This document shows, one piece after another, positions 1-7,425 of a DNA stretch of 32,298 nt. The stretch comes from Candidatus Dadabacteria bacterium RIFCSPHIGHO2_12_FULL_53_21 (lineage in GTDB: Bacteria > Desulfobacterota_D > UBA1144 > Nemesobacterales > UBA2774): the NCBI GenBank assembly GCA_001775255.1, contig MFCJ01000082.1:1-32298 (forward strand), given 5' to 3'. A program made the translations under genes and the position numbers. The notes under the pieces were generated by a model. The model was not told the origin of the DNA, ran no database searches, and was given only the letters and a program-made list of their open reading frames with translations. Each line of letters starts with the position of its first letter. Positions within the stretch are counted from its first letter, which is position 1.

Positions 1-1692
1 AAGCTCAGCGTCCTTGTTCTTTACGGCATCGCTGATACTGAGCCTTAACGATTTTAGTCTTTCATCGAGCTTGGCGAGCTTTAATTTTTTTATACAACTC
101 ATTATCATCTTGCTCGCAGTATCCCTGTCGGAAATGCCCGGGGAAGACATGAGGGCTTCAGATATGAGTCCCTGGGCCGCGCTGCCCTGAAACGAAAGGA
201 GAAGGGAGGACATGTCATGTACACCCTTTACAATTATTTCCTCTAAAATGGACATAACATCCGGGTTGGAAACGCACCCTTCCCAGTCCTCTTCCGCAAC
301 GACCCGGGATAGTTCCGGGTATGTGAGGAGAATATTGAGCATCAATTTTTCATGGTTGCTGTGCGCCTTTACGGTTTTAACACCGCCCGTCTGCCCATGT
401 ACCTTTCCGCGCCTGACGAGCGACAAGACCTCATTCTCCCCAAGCCCCAGCTTTTCGGCGGTCTTCCTTATATAACTGCTCCTTAGTATGGGGTCATTCA
501 CCTTTACAAGCACATCAGCTATCTCTTTCACGCCGCTGTTTAATGTTACAGCCCCGTTCTTATATTCATTCACAGTGTTATCGATGTAGAAATCGAGGAG
601 GGTCGGCGCTTCGTCGATCAATTTATAAAACGCCTCTGTCCCTTTTTCCGCCAGGAAAGAGTCCGGATCATCGCCCTCGGGGAGTATGACCACGCCCGGG
701 AGAAGACCTTCCTCGAGGAATATATCGAGTGACCTGACGGCCGCCTTTACGCCGGATTCGTCACCGTCGAAAACAACGACTATCCTGTCCGTGTAGCGTC
801 TGAGTGTGACTACGTGGTCCCTCGTCAGGGACGTTCCAAGCGTCGCGACTACGTTCTTAATGCCAGCCGAGAATAGAGAGAGGAAATCCGTGTATCCCTC
901 GACGATGATCGCCCTCTTATTTTTTCTGATGTGGTCTTTTGAGCTGTCGAGCCCGTAGAAGTTTTTTCTCTTATGGTAAATTTCGGACTCGGGGGAATTG
1001 ATATATTTAGGCTCGTCGCTTTCCTTTATCCTCCTTCCTCCGAAGCCTATGACCTTCCCCTCCACGTTGCATATGGGGAAAATAACCCTGTTTCTGAACC
1101 TGTCGTAATAACCGTCCCCGCTCTGCTTCTTAACGACGAGACCTAACTTTTCAGCGAGAGAAGGAGGGATGTTATGCTTCTTTAAGAATTTTACGAGCGT
1201 GTCCCAGCCGTCGGGCGCATAACCGAGCCTGAATTCCTCTATGACATCGGACGGTATTTTTCTCTCTTCGAGATAGTCTCTTGCAGAGCCGCCCTTGCGG
1301 CTCTCGAGCAGGACCCTATGATAAAAGCCGGACACAGCGGAGTTTAATTTAAACAGGGTGCTTGTCTGGGAATCGCCCTTAACGGGAGGTGTGCTTTTTT
1401 CGATGGTGATATTCGCGCGCTTCGCGAGGTCTGAAACCGCTTCGGGGAACGTGAGGCCGTTATACCTCATGTAAAACCCCAGCATGTCGCCGCCCGCGCC
1501 GCAGCTGAAACAATGGAAGAGGCCCTTTTCCTCGTCTACGTGCATCGATGGGGTATGATCGTCGTGAAAAGGACAGAGCGCCACATAACCCTTCCCGGTT
1601 TTTTTAATAGATGTGTAACCTTCAATGAGGTTAATAATACTCAACCTCCTCTTTATTTCTTTGACGAGGAAATCATTGTTAAAATTTACCAT
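1..1692 (-). CDS. dnaG: DNA primase DnaG (C-terminus beyond window)
   Basis: DnaG makes the short RNA primers for lagging-strand synthesis and binds DnaB helicase through its C-terminal domain. The reading frame is open from the ATG at 1692 to the left edge (564 codons), so only the last part of the helicase-binding domain is missing. The N-terminal zinc finger has C40-x2-H43 and C61-x2-C64. The Toprim core shows EGYTD (E265) and the metal-binding DGD at D309-D311. The start is the first ATG at the expected distance before the zinc finger, but it has no clear Shine-Dalgarno. rpsU lies 127 bases upstream on the same strand, as in the rpsU-dnaG-rpoD operon, so rpoD is expected just outside the window. 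The family call is certain; the exact start is less so. Confidence 0.96.
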   Translation of the reverse strand, partial: MVNFNNDFLVKEIKRRLSIINLIEGYTSIKKTGKGYVALCPFHDDHTPSMHVDEEKGLFHCFSCGAGGDMLGFYMRYNGLTFPEAVSDLAKRANITIEKSTPPVKGDSQTSTLFKLNSAVSGFYHRVLLESRKGGSARDYLEERKIPSDVIEEFRLGYAPDGWDTLVKFLKKHNIPPSLAEKLGLVVKKQSGDGYYDRFRNRVIFPICNVEGKVIGFGGRRIKESDEPKYINSPESEIYHKRKNFYGLDSSKDHIRKNKRAIIVEGYTDFLSLFSAGIKNVVATLGTSLTRDHVVTLRRYTDRIVVVFDGDESGVKAAVRSLDIFLEEGLLPGVVILPEGDDPDSFLAEKGTEAFYKLIDEAPTLLDFYIDNTVNEYKNGAVTLNSGVKEIADVLVKVNDPILRSSYIRKTAEKLGLGENEVLSLVRRGKVHGQTGGVKTVKAHSNHEKLMLNILLTYPELSRVVAEEDWEGCVSNPDVMSILEEIIVKGVHDMSSLLLSFQGSAAQGLISEALMSSPGISDRDTASKMIMSCIKKLKLAKLDERLKSLRLSISDAVKNKDAEL

Positions 1693-1819
1693 CTATCAAT
1701 AATTCAAATTTTAAAGGAATACTAGGATTTTCAAACGAAAGGGCCCCGACCCTGAACCCACGGAATATAGAATACAAAGTAGTGTTCCCCCTACCGGTAT
1801 TATGTATTTCTATAATATG

Positions 1820-2011
1820 CTAGTTTTTTCTAGTACGTTTTATTACGCGCTTTTTAGCGGCAAACAGCTTTTTCTTTTTCCTCTCACTGGGTTTTTCGTA
1901 ATATTCCCGCCTCCTTACTTCGGACAGTACCCCGCCCTTCTCAACCTGCTTCTTGAACCTTTTAAGCGCGCTGTCTATGCTTTCGTTATTTCCGACCACA
2001 ATTCCTGGCAT
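1820..2011 (-). CDS. rpsU: 30S ribosomal protein S21
   Basis: S21 is a small basic protein of the 30S head/platform region that aids initiation. The 63-residue product begins MPGIVVGNNESID, has the typical ALKRFKKQVEKGG core and EVRRREYYEKPSERKKKK helix, and ends in a basic tail. A longer reading frame would start at a TTG at 2017, but GGAGGAG lies only one base before that TTG and seven before the ATG at 2011, so I chose the ATG. It lies directly before dnaG in the same direction, the standard context. Confidence 0.95.
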   Translation of the reverse strand: MPGIVVGNNESIDSALKRFKKQVEKGGVLSEVRRREYYEKPSERKKKKLFAAKKRVIKRTRKN

Positions 2012-2111
2012 TAACAAACTCCTCCCGATTTATGTGAGAACTCCGAATAGAAAAACCTAAAGGATTAGCAATAAATTGTCAAGTACGCGTAGCACTTCCG
2101 ATATGCTACCC

Positions 2112-2288
2112 CTAATTTCTCCCTTTTCTATCTTCAAACACGCCGACCCTCCTGAGATTCTCTTTTATCCTCTTTTCCTCTTCCTTCGGGTCCCGGTTCT
2201 CAGGCATGCCCTCGTCCTCCTGGCGATGCTCCTCGAACCTCCTGACCCATGAATCACGCTTCTTTCGCACATCGTCTACGAGTCCCAT
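2112..2288 (-). CDS. small charged hypothetical protein (58 aa)
   Basis: An ATG at 2288 opens a 58-codon frame ending in TAG. The start is preceded by GGAGGA at a spacing of about eight bases, which supports translation. The product is very hydrophilic, rich in Glu, Arg and Lys, with no signal peptide, membrane segment or cysteine. It begins MGLVDDVRKKRDSW and has a probable helical stretch EEEKRIKENLRR. It sits between the YibQ-like gene (43 bases upstream) and rpsU on the same strand, so it is probably cotranscribed. I do not recognise the family and assign no function. Confidence 0.6.
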   Translation of the reverse strand: MGLVDDVRKKRDSWVRRFEEHRQEDEGMPENRDPKEEEKRIKENLRRVGVFEDRKGRN

Positions 2289-2330
2289 GACGAGCTTCCT
2301 CCGCTCTATACAATAACATAGAATAAATAT

Positions 2331-3680
2331 TTATCTTTCGCTTACCTCGCCGCCCCCGGTCAATATGCTCGAAACAGGGACTATCTCCACCCGGCTGTCT
2401 ATTTGCGGTATCATCTCCGTGAGGGCCTCCACGGTACCGGGGTACGGGTGGCATATCCCAACCGCGTAACCGTTTTTCTCGGCGATCCGGACAAGCTTCT
2501 CTATTTGTGATTTCACATAAGCGGCGTCTTTTGACGAGTCGTCTAAAAATACATCCCTTTTGCCGGTTTTCATACCCATCATCAACGCCGTCTTGTAGCC
2601 CACGCTGCCCGATGATGTCATGCTATCTATAAAGAAGAGCCCTCTGCCGTCGATCTCCTCGAGAACCATGTCCATCAGCTCCTGATTCTCCATGAACTTG
2701 GAGCCCATGTGGTTATTAACACCTTTAATGTAGGGGACGGAGGAGAGGTTCTTATCGAGCTTCGCCAGCACGGCTTCCTTGGGCAGACCGACCAGGAGGG
2801 CATCTTCCCCGGCGTCCGATCCCGTGTATCCCGACGATTCCATAGGCTCCATGGGGAGATGGAGCATGACGTCCAGGCCTTTGTTGCGGGCAGCTTCGGC
2901 CGCGTACCTGGAATAAGGCAGGTTGGGAAGGACGGCCAAAGTAACGGGGGCCGGGAGCTCGATGAGTTTATCGATAGGCCCCTTGTTCGTTCCGATGTCA
3001 TCCACTATTATCGCGATTTTCGGTTCAAATGCCCCTGAGTCTGCGCTCTCACCCTTACCGACGGCCTCGTCCGTCTTGCCCGGCTCCCGAGCGCCCTGAG
3101 GCTCCTTGACCTCAGTCTCTTTGCCGGTTCCGTCTGCGGCCTTCTTGACTACTTTTGCAGGCGGCGCTTCTTTTGACGGAGGCTCAAACTTAATAACGTG
3201 AGTTTTAAAGCCGAGGGCTTTCAATTCCGCGGTGAGCGCATCGCCCGAGCCCTTGAACGTCAGCTCATACGATTTCTCGGCCGCGAACGATTTTTTAAAA
3301 ACGCCTTTTATCTCTTTACCGTCGACTCCGCCCGGGGTGCCGACGGTTATAACCCTGGACTCCCACTTTATACCGTCCCCGGACCTTTTAGACGTCCTTT
3401 TCGATTCTATGTCTTTGGCCGATATGCCGAGGTCAAAAAAGGCGCCTGCGATAATGCGGTCGGCTTCCTTCACGAGGCCGCTCATCTTCTCAGCCGTAAC
3501 CGGCTGAGCCCGATCATCAGGGGGTATGTACTTTTTTATCTGATAGAGCCCGTAGAGGCCGAGTATAAGGACGACAACGAACGACAACGCGTAGGCGAGC
3601 GCCCTGCGGGCATTCTTATTCCCGTTACCGCCTCTCCCGCGGGGTCTCCTCGATTTATTGTTCCTTGTCGATTTCGGCAA
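2331..3680 (-). CDS. divergent polysaccharide deacetylase, YibQ/DUF610 family
   Basis: This is an envelope protein of the divergent polysaccharide deacetylase family. Residues 1-27 are basic, residues about 28-48 form a membrane anchor, and a Pro/Lys/Glu-rich linker covers about 165-218. The deacetylase-like domain runs from about 219 to 445. Its motifs are IVDDIG (D227-D228), LHLPMEP, NNHMGS, FIDS and ICHPYPGT, which resemble the metal-binding and catalytic motifs of NodB-type folds. The start is a TTG at 3680 with GGGAG ten bases upstream, overlapping the ctpA stop; the gap to ctpA is 14 bases. In other bacteria yibQ often clusters with an S41 protease and an EnvC-like murein hydrolase activator; envC is not here. 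The substrate is unknown. Confidence 0.85.
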   Translation of the reverse strand: MPKSTRNNKSRRPRGRGGNGNKNARRALAYALSFVVVLILGLYGLYQIKKYIPPDDRAQPVTAEKMSGLVKEADRIIAGAFFDLGISAKDIESKRTSKRSGDGIKWESRVITVGTPGGVDGKEIKGVFKKSFAAEKSYELTFKGSGDALTAELKALGFKTHVIKFEPPSKEAPPAKVVKKAADGTGKETEVKEPQGAREPGKTDEAVGKGESADSGAFEPKIAIIVDDIGTNKGPIDKLIELPAPVTLAVLPNLPYSRYAAEAARNKGLDVMLHLPMEPMESSGYTGSDAGEDALLVGLPKEAVLAKLDKNLSSVPYIKGVNNHMGSKFMENQELMDMVLEEIDGRGLFFIDSMTSSGSVGYKTALMMGMKTGKRDVFLDDSSKDAAYVKSQIEKLVRIAEKNGYAVGICHPYPGTVEALTEMIPQIDSRVEIVPVSSILTGGGEVSER

Positions 3681-3694
3681 TAGAAGGGCGCTCC

Positions 3695-4843
3695 CTAGCC
3701 CTTGGGAATTGTTTTATCAGCTTCTGAGGAGTTTAATATGTTGATCGCGCTTTCGAGCTGTTTGTCCTGATCCTCGCTGTTCTCGACCTTGATATCGGGG
3801 GTCACGCCCACTTCGTTGATGGACCGTCCGCTCGGGGCATAGAACTTGGCCGTCGTCAGCTTGAGCCCCGAGCCGTCTTCGAGCTTTATAATTGTCTGAA
3901 CGGACCCCTTGCCGAAGGTCTTCGTGCCCAATATCACGGCGCGTTTGCTGTCCTGAAGCGCTTCCGCGACGACTTCCGAGGCGCTTGCGCTACCGTCGTT
4001 TACTATCACCACGACAGGGAACGTCTGGAAGCTCCCGTTCTTCGTCGCGTAGTATTCCCTCGTCTGGTCCTCTGTCCTTCCCCTGACGCTCACTATCAGC
4101 CCGCTGTCGATAAATTCATCCACGACGTCGATAGCCTCGGTCAGAAGCCCGCCCGGATTGTTTCTGAGATCCAGAATCAGCCCGCTGAGCTCATTTCCGT
4201 TCTCCGCTCGGAGCCCGGCAATCGCTTCCGTAAGCTCCTGGGAGGTGCGGTCCTGAAATTGCGCGAGCTTGACGTACCCGATGCCGTTTTCGAGGAGCTC
4301 GGGCTTTACACTCTTAACGACTATTTTGTCCCTTATGAGGGTGATTACCCGGGGCTCCTTCTCCCCTTCCCTTCTTATAGTGATTTTTACCGGTGTTCCG
4401 CTTGGGCCCCTCAAAATCCTGACCGCCTCCTGAACCACCATGCCCTGTGTGGATTTCCCCTCGATCTCTATTATCTGGTCCCTGGGTTTTATACCGGCTT
4501 TTTCCGCCGGGCTTCCCTCTATCGGCGTAATGACGGTGAGCACGCCGTTTTCCTCGGAGACCTCCATTCCGACCCCTCCGAATTCCCCGGAGGTGCCTAT
4601 CTCGAGCTCCCTGTAACGCTCGGGGCTCAGGTATGTGGAGTATGGATCGAGCGTCTTCAGCATCCCGTCGATCGCGCTGTTCGTAAGCTTTTCGGGATCG
4701 ACCTCTTCCACGTAGTTCCTTTCTACGAGATCGAGGACCCGCGTGAAGTTGGAAAGCCCCTCGTATGTGGCGTCATTCGCAATGGACGGGGTGTAATTAA
4801 GGAGCAGCAAAAGCAATAAGATGTAAATTCTTTTCATTTTCAC
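3695..4843 (-). CDS. ctpA: carboxyl-terminal processing protease, S41 family
   Basis: CtpA-type proteases trim or degrade periplasmic proteins. The 382-residue product has a signal peptide with a seven-Leu core ending near IAND (residue about 24). A PDZ domain spans roughly 83-160 and the S41 core 185-350. The Ser-Lys dyad is S287 in GSASASE and K312 in TFGKGS, 25 residues apart as expected; the LDLRNNPGG motif is also present. I chose the GTG at 4843 because GAGGT lies nine bases upstream; the ATG two codons later would be 15 bases away. A promoter-like pair lies just upstream at 4866-4894. The gene probably leads the minus-strand group that continues into the deacetylase. Confidence 0.95.
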   Translation of the reverse strand: MKMKRIYILLLLLLLNYTPSIANDATYEGLSNFTRVLDLVERNYVEEVDPEKLTNSAIDGMLKTLDPYSTYLSPERYRELEIGTSGEFGGVGMEVSEENGVLTVITPIEGSPAEKAGIKPRDQIIEIEGKSTQGMVVQEAVRILRGPSGTPVKITIRREGEKEPRVITLIRDKIVVKSVKPELLENGIGYVKLAQFQDRTSQELTEAIAGLRAENGNELSGLILDLRNNPGGLLTEAIDVVDEFIDSGLIVSVRGRTEDQTREYYATKNGSFQTFPVVVIVNDGSASASEVVAEALQDSKRAVILGTKTFGKGSVQTIIKLEDGSGLKLTTAKFYAPSGRSINEVGVTPDIKVENSEDQDKQLESAINILNSSEADKTIPKG

Positions 4844-5211
4844 TTTACAATTACCTCTTTAATAGAGATTAACCAAACATCTTTTATTCGGCAACCCGGA
4901 TTTCGGGGACAATTCCCGCGCTATGCCGAATTAACCGGGAATCCCGGGCTGGCATTATGAAGAAAGGGTCGAGGCTTCTATGCCGTTTCCGGCATCTATC
5001 ATCTATACGAGACTCGAATTATATATCATGTTATTTTTACAGGATACTTAACCGGTGATATTGGACTGAGCCCGCGGCGGGGGAAGCGGCGTTTTACCCT
5101 CGATTCCGTCATCCAACAAAGCCGGTATCGGCACATCCGGGAATAAAACGTCAAATATGCGCAATTTGAAGAGTCTTGAAGATTGATATAAATTAATCGT
5201 GGGAGAGAATT
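4844..5211. other. divergent intergenic region, no gene found
   Basis: These 368 bases separate ctpA (minus) from the small membrane protein gene (plus). They must hold promoters in both directions; the one for ctpA is listed separately. A weak plus-strand candidate is TTGAAG at 5166 with TATAAA at 5187, but the spacer is only 15 bases. The middle part has several short CCGGG/CCCGG inverted repeats without a T-tract. I find no credible reading frame, tRNA or insertion sequence. Confidence 0.5.
4866..4894 (-). promoter_or_regulatory. candidate sigma-70 promoter for ctpA
   Basis: On the minus strand TTGCCG is followed after exactly 17 bases by TAATCT, about 20 bases before the ribosome binding site of ctpA. 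Both hexamers match the consensus only in part, so this is a prediction from spacing and position. Confidence 0.4.
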
Positions 5212-5436
5212 ATGTTTGAAATGGTCGTTACGGTCCTAAGCAGGTTCATACAGAGCTACACTTCGGTCGTGCTCCAGCTTTCGAAGGATTGGTTCATACT
5301 TTTTAGGGTGTTATTCATTCCGGTTTCTTTATATATTTATTGCCTGACATTCCTGGTTATCGTCACGGTCCTGCTCATAGTAGTCATTATCGCATTCCCC
5401 TTGTCCTTTTTCTCGAAACTGGCATTCAAACAATAA
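5212..5436 (+). CDS. small predicted membrane protein (74 aa)
   Basis: The ATG has GGGAGAG four bases upstream, which supports translation. The product is highly hydrophobic: residues about 26-48 and 44-66 form one long or two short membrane segments, the second rich in Val and Ile, ending in a short basic tail (SKLAFKQ). There are no catalytic motifs. It precedes uppS by 76 bases in the same direction and may be cotranscribed with the isoprenoid genes. I do not recognise a family; the call rests on the ribosome binding site, the strand context and the membrane-like composition. Confidence 0.6.
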   Translation: MFEMVVTVLSRFIQSYTSVVLQLSKDWFILFRVLFIPVSLYIYCLTFLVIVTVLLIVVIIAFPLSFFSKLAFKQ

Positions 5437-5512
5437 ATCCCGGATAATTGATTAATTTACAATTACATAACAGCTTTGTTAACGATAATGAGGTGATATA
5501 CTTAGAGGGTTT

Positions 5513-6265
5513 ATGAAGGGGAAACTGGAGTCATTCATAGACAAAGAGAAGCTTCCTGCGCACATCGCAATAATTATGGATGGGAACGGGAGATGGGCAA
5601 GGAATAAGAACCTCGACAGAATCAGCGGACACAGAGAGGGAATGAAGTCTGTCCGCGCCGTGGTTACGGCGGCAAAAGACCTCGGTATCGGCTACATCAC
5701 GCTCTATGCTTTCTCAGCGCAGAACTGGAAACGACCGAAGAGCGAAGTCGACGCCCTCATGGAGCTCCTTAAACATTACCTGCTCAAGGAGCGGGACAAA
5801 TTGATCGAGAACAGCACCAGGCTGAACGCTATAGGGAGACTGCAGGAACTCCCGAAGGCCGTATCCGACGTGCTGAGGGAAACGATAGAAATGACGAAGC
5901 ACGGCCGTGATATGACCCTGACACTCGCCCTCAGCTACGGGGGGAGGGAAGAGATCGTCGACGCCGTCAAGAAAATCCTGGCCGGTGACAAGGTATCCCC
6001 CGAATCCGTAGACCAGTCGACTATATCTCAATTCCTTTACACGGCCGACATGCCGGAACCCGACCTGTTAATACGCACGAGCGGCGAGATGAGGCTCTCC
6101 AATTTCATGCTATGGCAGAGCGCCTATGCGGAAATCTATGTCACCAGGACGCTCTGGCCTAATTTCAGGAGGAGGCATCTGGTGAAAGCCATACTCAATT
6201 ACCAGAGCCGGGAACGGAGATTCGGACTCACCGGAGAGCAGGTGAAGAAAAGGGAAGCGATTTGA
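5513..6265 (+). CDS. uppS: isoprenyl transferase (undecaprenyl diphosphate synthase)
   Basis: UppS condenses isopentenyl diphosphate onto farnesyl diphosphate to make the C55 carrier lipid of peptidoglycan and O-antigen synthesis. The 250-residue length is typical. The catalytic MDGNGRWA motif carries D23; SGHREG, LYAFSAQNWKRP and RTSGEMRLSNFMLWQ are family signatures for diphosphate and substrate binding. The ATG has GAGGG four bases upstream. Its stop overlaps the start of dxr in a TTGA arrangement, so the two are translationally coupled. It is cytosolic and membrane-associated. Confidence 0.96.
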   Translation: MKGKLESFIDKEKLPAHIAIIMDGNGRWARNKNLDRISGHREGMKSVRAVVTAAKDLGIGYITLYAFSAQNWKRPKSEVDALMELLKHYLLKERDKLIENSTRLNAIGRLQELPKAVSDVLRETIEMTKHGRDMTLTLALSYGGREEIVDAVKKILAGDKVSPESVDQSTISQFLYTADMPEPDLLIRTSGEMRLSNFMLWQSAYAEIYVTRTLWPNFRRRHLVKAILNYQSRERRFGLTGEQVKKREAI

Positions 6266-7422
6266 AAAATATTTCCATACTCGGCTCCACGGGATCCATA
6301 GGGAGACAGACCCTCGAAGTAATATCCCGGTACCCTGAAAGATTCAGGGTCCTGGGGCTTTCGGCGGGAGAGAACATAGGGCTCCTTCTGGAACAGATCC
6401 GGGAATTCAGACCGGAGGCCGTGTCGGTGAAGGACAGCGGGCTCGCGGAGTCCCTGCGTTCACGGCTTGGAGATACCAGGGTCGAGATTTTATCCGGCAC
6501 TGAAGGGGCGAGCGGGATCGCGGCTCTGGATTCGAACGATCTGGTGGTATCGGCCATGGTGGGGGCTTCCGGTCTCGTCCCTACACTGTCGGCCGTCAAA
6601 GCGGGAAAAGACGTGGCGCTCGCGAACAAGGAATCGCTCGTCGTGGCCGGTGAGATACTGACAGGGGAAGCGGAAAGGAAAGGCGTCAGGATAATACCCG
6701 TCGACAGCGAGCACAGCGCGATATTTCAGGCGCTCGAGACGTGCGGGAAGGAATACGCCAAGGGGCTCATAATAACCGCCTCGGGGGGGCCCTTCCTCGA
6801 CACGCCCGCGGCTGAGCTCGGCGGCGTCACCGTCGAAGTGGCGCTCAACCATCCGACATGGAAGATGGGGGACAAGATAACTATCGATTCAGCCACGCTA
6901 ATGAATAAAGGTTTTGAAGTGATCGAGGCCAAGTGGCTCTTCGGCTTCGACCCGGAGCGTATCTCAGTATGGATACACCCGCAGAGCATCGTACACTCTA
7001 TGGTAGAATATATTGACGGGTCATTGATATCGCAGATGAGCCTGCCTGATATGCGGATTCCTATTGCTTATGCGCTTTCTTATCCCGAGCGGATGTTTAT
7101 GAACGGGCACAGGGTGGTGCCCGAAAACTTCCGTGAGCTCACCTTCCGGGGAGTAGATAACGAGAAATTCCCCTCGATATCCCTCGCATTCAGCGCTCTC
7201 AGGGAGGGAGGGACCATGCCCGCCGTGATGAACGGCGCAAACGAGGTAGCGGTCCGAGCCTTTCTCATGAGGGAAATAGGTTTCACGGACATAGTTCGTA
7301 TCGTAGAGAAGGTGATGAGTATTCACCAAGTCAGTCCCGCGGAATCCCTCGAATCCGTCCTCGAGAGCGACGCATGGGCCAGAGATAAAGCCCGCATATT
7401 AATCAAAAACCAGGAGAATTAA
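6262..7422 (+). CDS. dxr: 1-deoxy-D-xylulose 5-phosphate reductoisomerase
   Basis: Dxr converts DXP to 2-C-methyl-D-erythritol 4-phosphate using NADPH, the committed step of the MEP isoprenoid pathway, and so feeds UppS next door. The 386-residue product starts with the Rossmann motif GSTGSIGRQTLEVI. It contains ANKESLV, the metal-binding PVDSEHSAIFQ and NHPTWKMGDKITIDSATLMNKG, all diagnostic. The start is a TTG that overlaps the uppS TGA; AGGGAAG lies just upstream. The cdsA gene that often separates uppS and dxr is absent. Confidence 0.97.
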   Translation: MKNISILGSTGSIGRQTLEVISRYPERFRVLGLSAGENIGLLLEQIREFRPEAVSVKDSGLAESLRSRLGDTRVEILSGTEGASGIAALDSNDLVVSAMVGASGLVPTLSAVKAGKDVALANKESLVVAGEILTGEAERKGVRIIPVDSEHSAIFQALETCGKEYAKGLIITASGGPFLDTPAAELGGVTVEVALNHPTWKMGDKITIDSATLMNKGFEVIEAKWLFGFDPERISVWIHPQSIVHSMVEYIDGSLISQMSLPDMRIPIAYALSYPERMFMNGHRVVPENFRELTFRGVDNEKFPSISLAFSALREGGTMPAVMNGANEVAVRAFLMREIGFTDIVRIVEKVMSIHQVSPAESLESVLESDAWARDKARILIKNQEN

Positions 7423-7425
7423 AAT

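Noticed and set aside
1802..2014. 70-codon plus-strand frame over rpsU
   Set aside because: It is the complement of rpsU, which is a certain gene with a strong ribosome binding site.
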